DNA of 33,875 nucleotides from Monocercomonoides exilis (GCA_001643675.2 LSRY02000089.1:1-33875); one strand, 5' to 3'. Shown: positions 21,501-31,185, numbered from the stretch's first letter. Made by a program: numbers and translations. Notes: generated by a model from the sequence alone, not told the origin.

Positions 21501-23965
21501 CCTTCGCAGCCTCTTCCTGAAGCTCCTCCATCAGCCACTCTCTTTTGCTTTCTCCTTCACACACAACCACTCCAACTCCAAGCACGCTTGCAAGCACACA
21601 CACCCCAAACACACACCCCACCCACTCCATCGCCTTCTCGCTTCTCCTCAACCACCCATCCTCATTCTCTTCTTCTCTCATAACTCCATCTTCTCCATCT
21701 TCTCCATTTTTTCCTCTCCCCGTCTTCTTTCTCTCCCCTTCTTTTCCTCTTTCTCCTCCCATTTGCCCTCGCTTCCTCCTCTCCGCTTCCACAGCATCTC
21801 CACAATATGCCCCTTCAAATCCTCTTTTGCACACACACACTTTCTTGTCTCTTTCTTCCTCTTTTTCTCTCCCCTCGTCTCCATCCCAATCTCTTCTGCT
21901 TGTGAAGTGCCTCTTCTTCACGGACACACACCTTCCTCCATTCCCACAATCCGAGTTCCGGCTGCACCGCCCGTCTTCCCATTCGCATTCTCGTCCGCCT
22001 CTCTGTCCACCGCATTGGCACTCCGCTGGCGATAGCTCTGTTGCCCTTCCGCATCCAAACACCCCTGACGAGCAGTTCGACAGCCGAATTCTGCTTCTCT
22101 CTTCTCTTTCTCTTTCTCCTCCTCCTCCTTCTTCTTCTTCTCTTTCTTCTTCTTTGATCAAGCAGAAGTCTCGTGTTGCCTCTATTCCAATCCCATTGGC
22201 CCAGATCACTCCATCCACAGACACACTCAGCCACACTTTTCTCTCTCTGCAGCCCACACAGCATATCACAGCAAGACACAAGGCAAACATTCAATAATTC
22301 GCAGCATGTCACAGAATAACATCAAATACAAAAATATGATAAAACAAAAACAAAAATAAAAAATAAAAATAAAAATAAAAAAGAAAAGAAACAACTCATT
22401 GGCAAAATCATCTTCTCTCTTTCTGCACACCTTTTCCTGCTCCACACAGCACCCAGCTGTCTTTCAGTGATGAGAACACACAGACAATCTCTGATGGCGA
22501 CACCCATTCCACCCCCGAAGACATCACATTGTCCAGCCGGCACTGCAGATGAGGCGTCTTAAACATGTTTGCTCCCTTCACTGCAAACCGCGCCTTCACA
22601 TCTCCACACTCTCTTTCTCCTCTGCCCCGACGCTGCTCCACCACATCCACCGAGATCCTGTCTGGAAACACCGATCCAATCTGCACCCTCCCAAACACAG
22701 GCACCATCACCCCATCTCCTCGAGCTCCGCCTGCCTTGCTCCTTGTCTTTCCCCCTTCGACAGCCCATTGCGGCATCTGCACAGAATCCTCCACACTCAC
22801 GCGCGGGTATCCAAACTGCACCTTCTTCACTGCCCCTTCTCGGATCTTGAAAAACCCTTCGTCTCCCCACTGCTTCCCCCACGAATTCACGCACAGCCAG
22901 TACCCAATCTCCTCCGTCTCGTCCTCTGCCCCGTTTCCATCTCCGTCTTCATCATTGCTCATCTCATCCACCACACCCACCTCGATCCTGCTGCTTTTGC
23001 TCCTGTTGCTCTGCCTCCATTCGGCATCTCTTTTCCTCGCCTCTGCCTCTGCCTTCTTCACTGCCAGCGCTGCCTTCCTCCCCACCCGCTCCTTCCCATA
23101 CCCCACTATCCGCACTGAATGCGGAGTCTGCCACTCTCCCGTCTGCTCCACGTAAATCCCCTCTTTGTACTTCGTGAAGTCTTCCCGCACCACAATCGTC
23201 CCTGTCACCGGCCCAAACACAACAAGCTCCTCTTTCACCCGCTCCCTCCCGCTCTTCCCCTCCGCGTCTGCCCAGTGAACGCTCTCCGAAAACACCACCC
23301 CGCTCCCCAGCGCATTCACACATCCCCTCTGGCACTGCCCCTGCCGCCCGCGATACGGCTGGCACACACCCAGCGGCACTCCATCCTCCATCGTCTCCAC
23401 CCACGCCTCTGCTGCCCGCCCGCCCTCGCAGCTGCTCCCGTCTCGGTTGCAGTCCACCAGGCTCTGCGTCGACAGCTCCCCGCGGAACAGCCCGCCTGTT
23501 GCTCGGCACAGTCGCTCCCCAAGCGCCTTCGTCACAGACTCTGCCCAGCAACTGCAAATCATCAAATGGACAAATAAAAAAAAATGCAAAACAATTCGAA
23601 AAACAAATTCTATAAAAACAACAGCGCATATGGTCTCCTTTCTTGTTCCAGGGATCCTCGCTTCGCACCCACCTCCACGCACATTCACACACCTTCCGCA
23701 AGACAGCTGGTTCGATGCTCGCAGAATGCACTCTGGGTGCCTCTCCCGCGGGTCGTAGCTTTCAGGCAGCCTTTCGACAACATACTTGTTTGCCGGCCTC
23801 TCCGCACTCAGCACAGCCTCGCTGTTGTCCTCCGCCCACATTTTCATAAACGGCTTTTCTGGCATCCCCTGCTCCGCAGCACCCGCTCCTTCCACAGCCC
23901 GTGGTCAACAACCCCGTTTCTGCCCCAAGCACCACGGCAATCACTGCCATGATAAGTCCCTTCAT
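18550..23965 (-). CDS. Cathepsin B-like peptidase apparently fused through TIG- and EGF-like domains to a polytopic membrane protein
   Basis: From 23965: signal peptide (MKGLIMAVIAVVLG), short propeptide, then a C1A domain (LPESYDPRERHPEC). A 141-base intron (23552-23692, GTGTGT...TTTGCAG) splices to give the active-site CGSCWA. LSTQSLVDC, CQPYRG, the catalytic His (TPHSVRIVGYG, 23119-23121) and Asn (YWLCVNSWG, about 22887) follow. A TIG-like fold (about 22430-22650) is completed across a roughly 140-base AT-rich gap by KVWLSVSVDGVIW (about 22190-22240). An EGF-like domain (CSRNSDCGNGGRC...CVCKRGFEGAYC, about 21800-21970), a helix at 21559-21630, a Glu- then Ser-rich loop, and about seven more helices follow. 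The last two lie in an exon (18550-18744) after a phase-0 intron at 18745-18980. Frame breaks occur near 23910 and in a GGGGGG run near 19850. Alternative: two genes, the second starting at 22290 with MFALCLAVICCVGC as signal peptide. The usual CAG acceptor at the gap is out of phase, and only an AG two bases on keeps frame. Confidence 0.6.
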
Positions 23966-24354
23966 TTTCTTTTCTGCAATCTCGCTTTTTCAATTCTGAG
24001 TTGCACACGCAGTTGCCTCAGCACAAAAAAGAAAGAAAAATCGGTTTTTCACAATCCCAAAACAATCCTTTTCTCCCATCACTCGCCCCCTCTCCGCCCT
24101 GCGAAGCCTCTCCCCTCGCCTTCTACAGCTCGTTTCATTTCTTTTCTTCTCTCCTCTTATTTTCCTATGGGTAGAAGATCCATTTATTTTTTCCATTTTT
24201 TCATTTTTCGTGTTCACTCTCTTCTCGCTCGGTTAATGCTTAAAATTCTTCAACTCAAACAAAAAATAATAATAATAATAATAACAAAGAATAATTATAA
24301 AAGGTCACAAAACGTGAACAAAAAGCAAATTGATGATTGAGAAACATTTCTATT
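23966..24354. other. Short AT-rich spacer between two minus-strand genes
   Basis: This is the promoter-side flank of the cathepsin-like gene and the 3' flank of the hypothetical gene ending at 24355. It contains ATA repeats near 24270 and no recognisable gene. Confidence 0.55.
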
Positions 24355-25342
24355 TCACTTCTTTTCCATCTTCCCGAATTTTTCAATCAGGGCATTTGCC
24401 ATTTTGCTGTTCGCTGGAAAAGCCCTGCTCGAACATCTCGTCCGGCACAGCTGCGTCCTCCATTCACGCTTCCTTCTCCTCCCCTCGTTCCTCATCGCAC
24501 CTTTCTTCCAATTCCTCTGCTTTTGGCCAGCCTTTTCAACCTCTCCTCCACTGCTGTTCCTTTTCTCTTCTTTTCCTTTTCCCTCCATCACTTCCTTCTC
24601 CTTCCCTTTCTCTTGTTCCTTTGCGCCTCTTCCGCTCCCTTCCTTGTCCCTGCCCCAGCCCCAGCCCCACCCCATCCTCCTCTCCTCAGCTCCTTCGCTT
24701 TCGCTTCCTCTTCTCTTCGCTTTGCTTCCTCTTCCTTCTTTCTTTTCAGCGCCTCTTCCGCTCGCCGGAAAAGACCCCGCCCCAAAAACCCTCGTGGCAG
24801 CGGTGGCCGGTCTCTTGCGCTGCCTGTCCACACTCTCGACTGCACCGCCTTCTTTGCCCTGCTTCTGCCTGTGGTTGGCTGCTCCTCTTCTGCTGAGGCT
24901 GCTCTTGCAGTCGTTGAAGACTGGGAATGCATTTCTTCTGTCCTCTGCATGCTGCTCTTCTCTTCTTTTCTCTCCTCTTTTCTCTCCTCTTTCTCTCCTT
25001 CCCTGCCTGCCTCTCCTCCTCCCACGTGTTGAGCGCACTTCCTTCCCAAACACAGGCGGCCTTTCTCTCAGCGACAGAGGCAAGCACACCTCCATCGCAT
25101 TCTCCCACACTCCTTTCGGAGTATTTGTTCACAAGCGCCACACCAACATCACTCTCCAGCTCCTTCCTCCTCCCCTCGCTCACCCACCCAGCCCATCTTT
25201 TCCTCTTTCTCCTTTCCCTCCTCTTTTTTCCCTTTTCTTCTTCTTCACCATCTTCTTCTTCTTCTTTGGCCGCTGCTGTTCTCCCTCCATTCAGAGACAA
25301 AAGATACTCTGCCACTCGCCGCAGGCTCTTCAGCCGATCCAT
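24355..25342 (-). CDS. Charged low-complexity hypothetical protein
   Basis: The ATG at 25342 (MDRLKSLRRVAEYLLSLNGG) starts a short ordered helix, followed by E/K/R-rich sequence. Another ordered piece (LESDVGVALVNKYSE) runs, after a one-base frame break near 25105, into VWENAMEVCLPLSLRER. A long charged region then ends at AFPANSKMANALIEKF...EKK with a TGA at 24355. A CTGTCAG just before the ATG could instead be a splice acceptor, so the 5' end is open. No family is recognised. The composition suggests a disordered or coiled scaffold. Several other frame breaks are likely inside the charged region. Confidence 0.45.
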
Positions 25343-25454
25343 CTGACAGGTGGGGAAAAAGGGAAAAAAGAAAAAGAAAAGCAGGCACATACAAAATCCA
25401 TGTCAAAAATAGGGTCAATTGTTCGGAGATAAAAACATGAACATAAAACTCATC

Positions 25455-26763
25455 TCAGATTCTCACTCTCTTCCTCTCTCTATCCCTCTCTCCATTCTTC
25501 CTGCCCCACACCTTTCCCTCTTCTGCTGTTGTCCTGTTCGTCACCATCGACACAATCTGTACTGCCAGAAACCCAAACACAAACAGCCCCAGAATGATCC
25601 CGTAGAGCCCAAGCGCCACACACCCCGTCTTCTCCCCACCACAATCTGCAGCAGCTTGCTCCACCCCATCCCGCTGCTCCGCACCCCCAGCACCCGCAGC
25701 CTCGCCGGCACCCACAGCCGCCGGTCCACCAGCCACGCCCCAATCACCCCCATGCTGCTGATTCCCATGCACATCGCTGCCACCCCGTTCACAAACAGGA
25801 ACAGCAGAAAATACCGGAAGTTCCACTCTCCGATGCATGTGTTGAACCACGGGCAGTGGTGGTCCCGCTTCGACACACACCTCCCACACATTGAGCAGTG
25901 CTGCGACCGCGGTGGCCTGCTCGTTCCAGCCACGAGCCCCACCAGAAAAAGAAATGAAAAATAAAAATAAAAATAAGAAAGCAATTATAAATATTAATTT
26001 GAAAAAATGAACGAAAAAAGACTTCGTCGAAGGCTGATTCACACCGAGGCAGCTTGCACACGGGACACATCTTCTCTTCGCTGTAGATCACATTATCGTA
26101 CGGGAAGCACCGGAACAGGTCCTCCACGTTCCCAGCCGTCACAAACCCTGGGTCTGAATAGCACGTCACGAAAAACAGGACAACCGCCAGCACAGCAAAC
26201 AGCCCGCAGAACGCACTCACACCCGCAAGAGCCACACAGTCAGCCAAAGATCCTGCAAGTTCAGCCCAAACAAAAAATACTCGAAAAACAACTCGCATAC
26301 TTCTGCACGCTGTCCCAGAAGAAGTTCGGCACGTGCGGGCACACAAACACTGCCCACCCGCCGATCATCCCTCCTGCAACAAGAACATAGAAGATCTGTC
26401 TTCCCGCCCAGCCAACGCACCGCACCCAATTGAAGCAAAAATTGAAGCAAAAATTGAAACAAAAAGAGCATAAAAATCTTCCATTTATTCGTCTTTTCCT
26501 TCAATGCTGCGGGGCACACACCTGAACAATCGGATTCCTTTCCGCCACCAAGTAGTGCACCATCTTCCCGCAGGTTCTCCGCCCCTCATCCTTCGATGGC
26601 GGCGCTGGAGCGCTTTCTGCGCGTTTTCAAAGCTTCCGCACGTCAGCCACTTGAACGCTCGCCCCCACACCCCCGACCGGCACCCCAGCGTGCCGCCGCA
26701 CAGATACACCACAAACAGCCCCAGCACCCCAATGCTCCCCACAAGCACCGCAAAACACCAAAA
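25455..26763 (-). CDS. DHHC-type palmitoyltransferase
   Basis: These polytopic enzymes attach palmitate to cysteines of membrane proteins. The first visible exon starts at 26763 with a membrane helix ([18 protein letters not shown]) and runs to ERNPIVQ. A phase-0 intron (26396-26521, GTGTGT...GACAG) then gives [14 protein letters not shown], the usual family join. A very short intron (28 or 40 bases, ending at 26253) precedes a second helix and the conserved [16 protein letters not shown] is joined over an intron at 25917-26044 to [13 protein letters not shown] and the catalytic DHHC (25853-25864), with [10 protein letters not shown] after it. The last helix and the family TTxE motif (TTAE, 25521-25532) lie in another frame, after a GGGG run near 25635. 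Other frame breaks lie near 26555-26590. The region upstream of 26763 begins with an acceptor (AAATCAG), so a first exon with the start codon is missing here. Confidence 0.9.
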
Positions 26764-27002
26764 CTGATTTCCATGCTTTTTATTCTGGGAACAATAAAAA
26801 TGAAAAATATTATATTTTTATCTTCTTCTTCTTCTTCTGAGGATAAACTTGAAAGAAATTGCGTGAAATGTATTGAGGTGAAGTGGTCTGAAATGAAGTG
26901 AAATGAAATGAAGTGAAGTTGAATAACATTACCAAGAAAACAATAAAAGCTTTTCACAAATACATTTTATTTCCATTCTCCAATTCATCTCCAGTGGTGC
27001 TT
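26764..27002. other. AT-rich spacer, may contain the first DHHC exon
   Basis: This separates the DHHC gene from the charged protein gene ending at 27003. The DHHC start codon may lie in a small exon here. I could not fix it. Confidence 0.4.
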
Positions 27003-27870
27003 TCACTGTCCCTCAATCGCCCTTCCACGCTCAGCAGCGTCTGCTTCCTTCTTTCTCCTCGTCTCCTCTTCTTCTGCCTCCTCCTCCTCTGTCTGCCAAC
27101 TGTCCTCCTTCTCGTTCCACCCCATCCACCTCTTTCCCATTCCTTTCCCTTTTCTCTTCCCTGGCCCTCTTTTCCGCGCCTTCCGCAGTCGGAGGTCGAT
27201 CACATCATACACCCACAAATAGAACACACCTGGCGGCGACTTCTTCAGCCGCTCTGCTTTGCCTTCTCCCGCTCGAACGCCAACCTCTTTCTCCTCCTCC
27301 TTCTCTCTTCTTCCATCTGCCTGCTTCTTCTCCTTCTCCGCTGCACACGCACAGCGGCACAACTACTCCACATCTCACATCTTCCTCGTTCCCATTTCCA
27401 TTTCCATTTCCATTCACATCCTCGTGCTCTCCACATTCTCCACATTCTGTTCCCATTCTCATTCCCTTTCCTCCTGTGTCCCACACATATGCTGGCACTT
27501 CCAGTCCACTGCCCTCTCCAAAGCCATTGGTGCTGCTCCATTTGTCCCAAAACGGGTCTCTGATTCGCTCTGCCCACTCTCCTTGTGTTTCTTTCTCTTT
27601 CCTCTCCCTCTCCCTTTCTCTCCCTTCTGATTCTTCTTCTTCTTCTTCTTCTTTTCTTCTTCTTCCCCATTCGCACTTACAGCTTTCTTTCTTGTTCCCA
27701 ACACTCGCTTTCTTCGTTTTCCCATCTGCCATTTCGCTTCTTCCCTCTGTCTGTCTTCCTTCCTTCCATTTCTCGCTCCGTCCCTTCTCCTCTCTCTGCA
27801 CCGCTCTCCGCTCTTCCGCTCTTCCTCGTCTCCACAAACTCCTCCACCCTCTCACCCCCTTCTTGCCCAC
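27003..27870 (-). CDS. Charged protein C-terminal part, unrecognised
   Basis: Overlapping minus-strand frames carry a charged protein with two ordered pieces: DPFWDKWSSTNGFGEG then EVPAYVWDTGGKG (about 27475-27560), and GVFYLWVYDVIDLRLRKARKRG (about 27180-27230). The C-terminus is E/R-rich and ends in a TGA at 27003. The upstream gene (27852-29228) runs into this one at a GGGGG run, where one frame ends in TGA and two others continue. The two are therefore probably a single protein broken by an indel. No family is recognised; Trp/Tyr-rich short motifs in a charged background suggest a scaffold or cytoskeletal protein. Confidence 0.45.
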
Positions 27871-29228
27871 CCAAACGCCACCACCACATCCACATCCACT
27901 CCTTCTCCTTCTCCTTCTCCTTCTCCTTCTCCTTCTCCTTTCTTATCCCCTCCAAAATATCTGTCTGCTTCTGACTTCCTTTTCTCCTCTTCTACCTCTG
28001 CCTCTTTCCTTCTCACTTCCTTCAACATCTGCTGCAGCGCTTTCGCCTCCTCCTCTCTTTCCTTCTCTCTTTCTCTTTCTCTTTCTCTTTCACTTCTTCC
28101 TATGCTGTATTCTTCAGCATTCCCAATCTCTCCAGCCCATCTGCCTGTGCATTCCCTCACTCCATTTTCCAGCTCTTCTGCTGTTGCTCCCCTCCACTTC
28201 TCTCTCCACTTCCTCTCCACACCCATCTCGTTCGCCTCTCCCGCCTCCTCCACTTCCCCAATCACTGCATCCTCCTTCAGCTTCTTCTCCTTCAGCTTCT
28301 CCTCTGCTCTGTCCCACATCTCTTCTTCCGCCTCGTCTGCAGCCCACCTCTTCCGCACCCACACTCCAAACACTCTCTCAAACTTCTCTGCCTCCAAAAT
28401 CTGCTCCTGAACCAGCCGCCTTCGCTTCTTCTCCCACTCTCTTCTCTCTGCATTCTCCGCCTGATTTCTTCTTCTTCTTCTTCTTCTTCTTCTCTCTGTT
28501 CCTTCTTCTTCTTCCTCTTCTTCTTCCTCGCTTCCTGTTCTTCCTGTCCATCCCAGTGAATCCAACATCTTCTTGTCCTCTTCTCTCCACTTCTCCTCCA
28601 GCGCCACTCGCTCTGCCTCTCTCAGCCCACTCTGCTTCCTTCCATCAACCACCACTGCCACCTCCGCTGCCACCCTCCCCGCATCGTGTGCGGCATCTCC
28701 CACCAGAATCCTCTCCACAACTTCGCCCGCCTCCCTTGCTTCCTCGTCCTCCTCATTATCATCTTTTTCATTTTCTTTATCTTTATCTTCATCTTTCTCC
28801 ACCTTCTCATCCATTTGAAGTTCTGTGACTCTCTTTGCCATTTGAGCTTCATTCTTCCCATATTCCCCTTTTCCACAGGCATCCATCCTTTCTCCCATCC
28901 TTGCCTTCCCTTCGAAGATGCTTCCGCTTTCCCATTGCAGTTCTGCTCCGCTGCCCAGCCGTGCCGCCTCCTTCGCACTCTTCCAGCTTTGCATCCCCAG
29001 TCGTCGATCCTTTTCAGTTCCTCCGCTCCGCAAGCTGCTCTGTTCAGGAAAATCCTCTGTTTGTGTTTCTTTTGCGTTCCAGCGCCCGAGCTCTCCCCAT
29101 CCAAAAGGCGTGGAAGACTCCTTCGCGTTCGACTGCGTTCTATCTCCGCTGAAGCGCGTTCTCCCTTCACTCAAGTTCGCCATCTTGTCCATTCTGTGCC
29201 CTAAGCTCGAAAACCCTCCACAGCTCAT
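27852..29228 (-). CDS. Coiled-coil charged protein, probable N-terminal part of the same gene
   Basis: A 458-codon open frame starts at 29228 (or at the inner ATGs at 29192 or 29183, MDKMANLSEGRTRF). The first 130 residues are mixed (FSGDRTQSNAKESSTPFGWGEL). After that come long E/K/R heptad-like stretches (EKKRRRLVQEQILEAEKFERVF, KALQQMLKEVRRKEAEVEEE) typical of coiled coils. A (GE)n stretch near the end comes from a TTCTCC-type repeat. Coiled-coil cytoskeletal or ciliary proteins look like this, but no family motif is visible. It begins exactly at the GC/AT boundary. Confidence 0.55.
   Translation of the reverse strand: MSCGGFSSLGHRMDKMANLSEGRTRFSGDRTQSNAKESSTPFGWGELGRWNAKETQTEDFPEQSSLRSGGTEKDRRLGMQSWKSAKEAARLGSGAELQWESGSIFEGKARMGERMDACGKGEYGKNEAQMAKRVTELQMDEKVEKDEDKDKENEKDDNEEDEEAREAGEVVERILVGDAAHDAGRVAAEVAVVVDGRKQSGLREAERVALEEKWREEDKKMLDSLGWTGRTGSEEEEEEEEEGTERRRRRRRRRNQAENAERREWEKKRRRLVQEQILEAEKFERVFGVWVRKRWAADEAEEEMWDRAEEKLKEKKLKEDAVIGEVEEAGEANEMGVERKWREKWRGATAEELENGVRECTGRWAGEIGNAEEYSIGRSEREREREREKEREEEAKALQQMLKEVRRKEAEVEEEKRKSEADRYFGGDKKGEGEGEGEGEGEGVDVDVVVAFGWARRG
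27899..27942 (-). repeat. 6-bp microsatellite encoding (Gly-Glu)n
   Basis: About seven TTCTCC units (plus strand) encode a GEGEGE run in the coiled-coil protein. Confidence 0.9.
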
Positions 29229-29621
29229 GGATTCTCTTATCCTAGTATTTGCGCTGTTTGTGAAAATATTTGGTATTCCAGCATTATTTTCAATTTTTAT
29301 AAGTTACAAATCGAACGACAGATTATAAATTTTAATTTCAATCTACATAAAAAGATCATAAATACAAATTACAAAAATTGTTTCAAAAATGTTCCAGAAA
29401 AATAATTATTGATACAACTCTCTTTCTATATGGAAGTTGTAATATTTTCTGAGAGCAACGATGAATAATGTGGAAAAAATAATAACATATCGTTATTTTT
29501 TATCATTATCACATTAGTAACTCAATAAATAACAACAATTTTTTTATATCATGATATTTTTCTCAATGAAAGAAACAAGCTTCTATTATATGATCATTAC
29601 CATAGATTAAAAAGGATATAT
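29229..29621. other. AT-rich DNA between the coiled-coil gene and eS30
   Basis: Composition drops abruptly to AT-rich at about 29,225. The stretch would carry divergent promoters for the coiled-coil gene (-) and eS30 (+). No motif I can name. Confidence 0.55.
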
Positions 29622-29956
29622 ATGGGTTTGTGTTTTTTCAAATTCAAAGAGTTTAAAAATCATTGTTTTAAAATATTTATTAAAATCATTTGAATGTTTA
29701 ATATTTGTTATTTTTAATTGGTTATTTCGAATGACATTTGTTTGTTTATAGGAAAAGTTCACGGAGCTCTTTCTCGAGCAGGAAAGGTTAGAGATCACAC
29801 ACCAAAAGTTCCAAAACAGCAACACAAAAGAAGCCTACAGGAAGAAATAAGATTCGTCTTCTGTACAAGAAGAGATTCACAAATGTTGTTGTTGGTGCAA
29901 GAAAGGAAGGTCCAAACAAGCAAAAGACCAAAGGAGCAAATGCAAACCTTCTTTAA
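29622..29956 (+). CDS. RPS30: Small ribosomal subunit protein eS30 (FAU-type, no ubiquitin-like part)
   Basis: Exon 1 is just ATGG (29622-29625). The intron 29626-29751 (GTTTGT...TTTATAG, 126 bases) restores MGKVHGALSRAGKVR, the eS30 N-terminus. THTPKVPKQ-like sequence follows. The C-terminal half is TGRNKIRLLYKKRFTNVVVG then KEGPN, highly typical of eS30. The two halves are offset by one base near 29835, so one base appears to be missing in AGCCTACAG. The TAA at 29954-29956 ends the protein at the usual length. eS30 sits on the 40S subunit near the decoding centre. In animals it is made as a ubiquitin-like fusion; here the intron after ATGG leaves no such moiety. Confidence 0.93.
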
Positions 29957-30732
29957 ATTGCTTTTATTTTAAAGGCTCGATTTGATTCAAGAATTATAAG
30001 AATTATTTGAACGTGCACTATTTTTTATCAAAGTGATATTTGAATTTTATTAATAATTTACTCTAATTGGTGAATCTTTACAAACCAAAATTATTGGCTA
30101 TCTATTATCTTTCGAATATCTAAAAATATGATGGATACATTTTTCAAAAAAAAATATGTTTTAGTTCATTTTTTGAAGTAATAAAAATTGCTATCCAAAA
30201 ACTAATTTTTAAAAGATGAAAGTTTTGTAGCATTAAAGTGTTTGTGGAAAATGAAGAAAACAATGTTTTTGTTAAGTGAAAGGGATAGTTTTTAACGTTT
30301 TGAATTCAGGATTTATGTAAATTTATGATTTGTTTTTTTTTTTTTTTTCAAAAACAATTTTATTTATGTTGTCATTTGGAAACAACATTCTTGATATTTT
30401 CATTTTTAGCTTCAAACAGCGAAATGATATAAAGAAAAAAGGTTATTTGGGACAAAATATTTCGCTTTATGAATTTTGTTCCATTCTTCTCTAACAAATA
30501 TTTATCTCAATTCTTGAATTTTTCTGAAATTATTTGCATTGTTACGGTTGATTTATAATGAAATGATTGTAGAAAAGTTTGGAACGAATCTCAGTTTTTT
30601 CATAATTGCAAAAATTTTGCCCCATTTGGATTGAATATACCACAATTTGTAAAAGAATTTCAGAAATAATATTGACAGATAGGTATTAATTCTTCTTCAC
30701 TCAAAGGAATTCTGAAATCAGTTAACAGAAGT
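29957..30732. other. AT-rich gene-free stretch
   Basis: A/T homopolymers throughout. No open frame of note on either strand and no RNA gene signature. Confidence 0.6.
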
Positions 30733-31185
30733 ATGAATCCAACCGAAAAAGATGAATATGAAAAATTGAAAATCCGACAGTCAACTTTTGAACAATTTTT
30801 GGATTTTGAAGTTATCCTGGAAAAGAACTGGCCAAACTATTCTGAAATCCAAAAATATTATGATCACGAAGTTTTAAATTTTTCTGGACAGAATTTCATT
30901 TGCCATAGAAAAAGAGTTCGGCAAGGCTTAATAATTTCATTGTTACACCCTGAACTTCATTATCTAAAAGAAGAAAATGAATTAATAAGATTGTTACAGT
31001 GTGCATTGGAGGATTCGGATGAACTGACATTTTTGCTTGGAGTATTTGTGTTTTATTACATCAAGACTGGAACTATCGCATGTTCAGTTCTTGAAAAGCT
31101 TTTTCCAACGAGTTTGAAATGGATTGATTCCAATGGTTTGTTCAGTTTTTATAAATGTGGCAATTTTATATTTGTGTGGTGTTAG
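30733..31185 (+). CDS. Hypothetical 150-residue protein in AT-rich DNA
   Basis: ATG GAA-type AT-rich codons encode a mixed, soluble-looking protein (MNPTEKDEYEKLKIRQSTF, then LEEN-rich helices such as LIRLLQCALEDSDELTFLLG). It ends in TAG at 31183-31185. Residue use is balanced, unlike the shadow frames around it, so it is probably coding. Helix-rich short N-terminal regions like this precede ankyrin repeats in some protist proteins, but no repeats follow here. The frame may be the first exon of a longer or decayed gene. I do not recognise a family. Confidence 0.5.
   Translation: MNPTEKDEYEKLKIRQSTFEQFLDFEVILEKNWPNYSEIQKYYDHEVLNFSGQNFICHRKRVRQGLIISLLHPELHYLKEENELIRLLQCALEDSDELTFLLGVFVFYYIKTGTIACSVLEKLFPTSLKWIDSNGLFSFYKCGNFIFVWC

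Noticed and set aside
18550-21630. Calling the membrane part a G protein-coupled receptor
   Set aside because: Eight or nine helices are visible by eye, the first loop is about 350 residues, and no GPCR family motif is seen.
18954-22297. Long plus-strand Ser/Pro/His-rich ORFs (for example 439 codons at 19283)
   Set aside because: Antisense shadows of the membrane protein; composition only.
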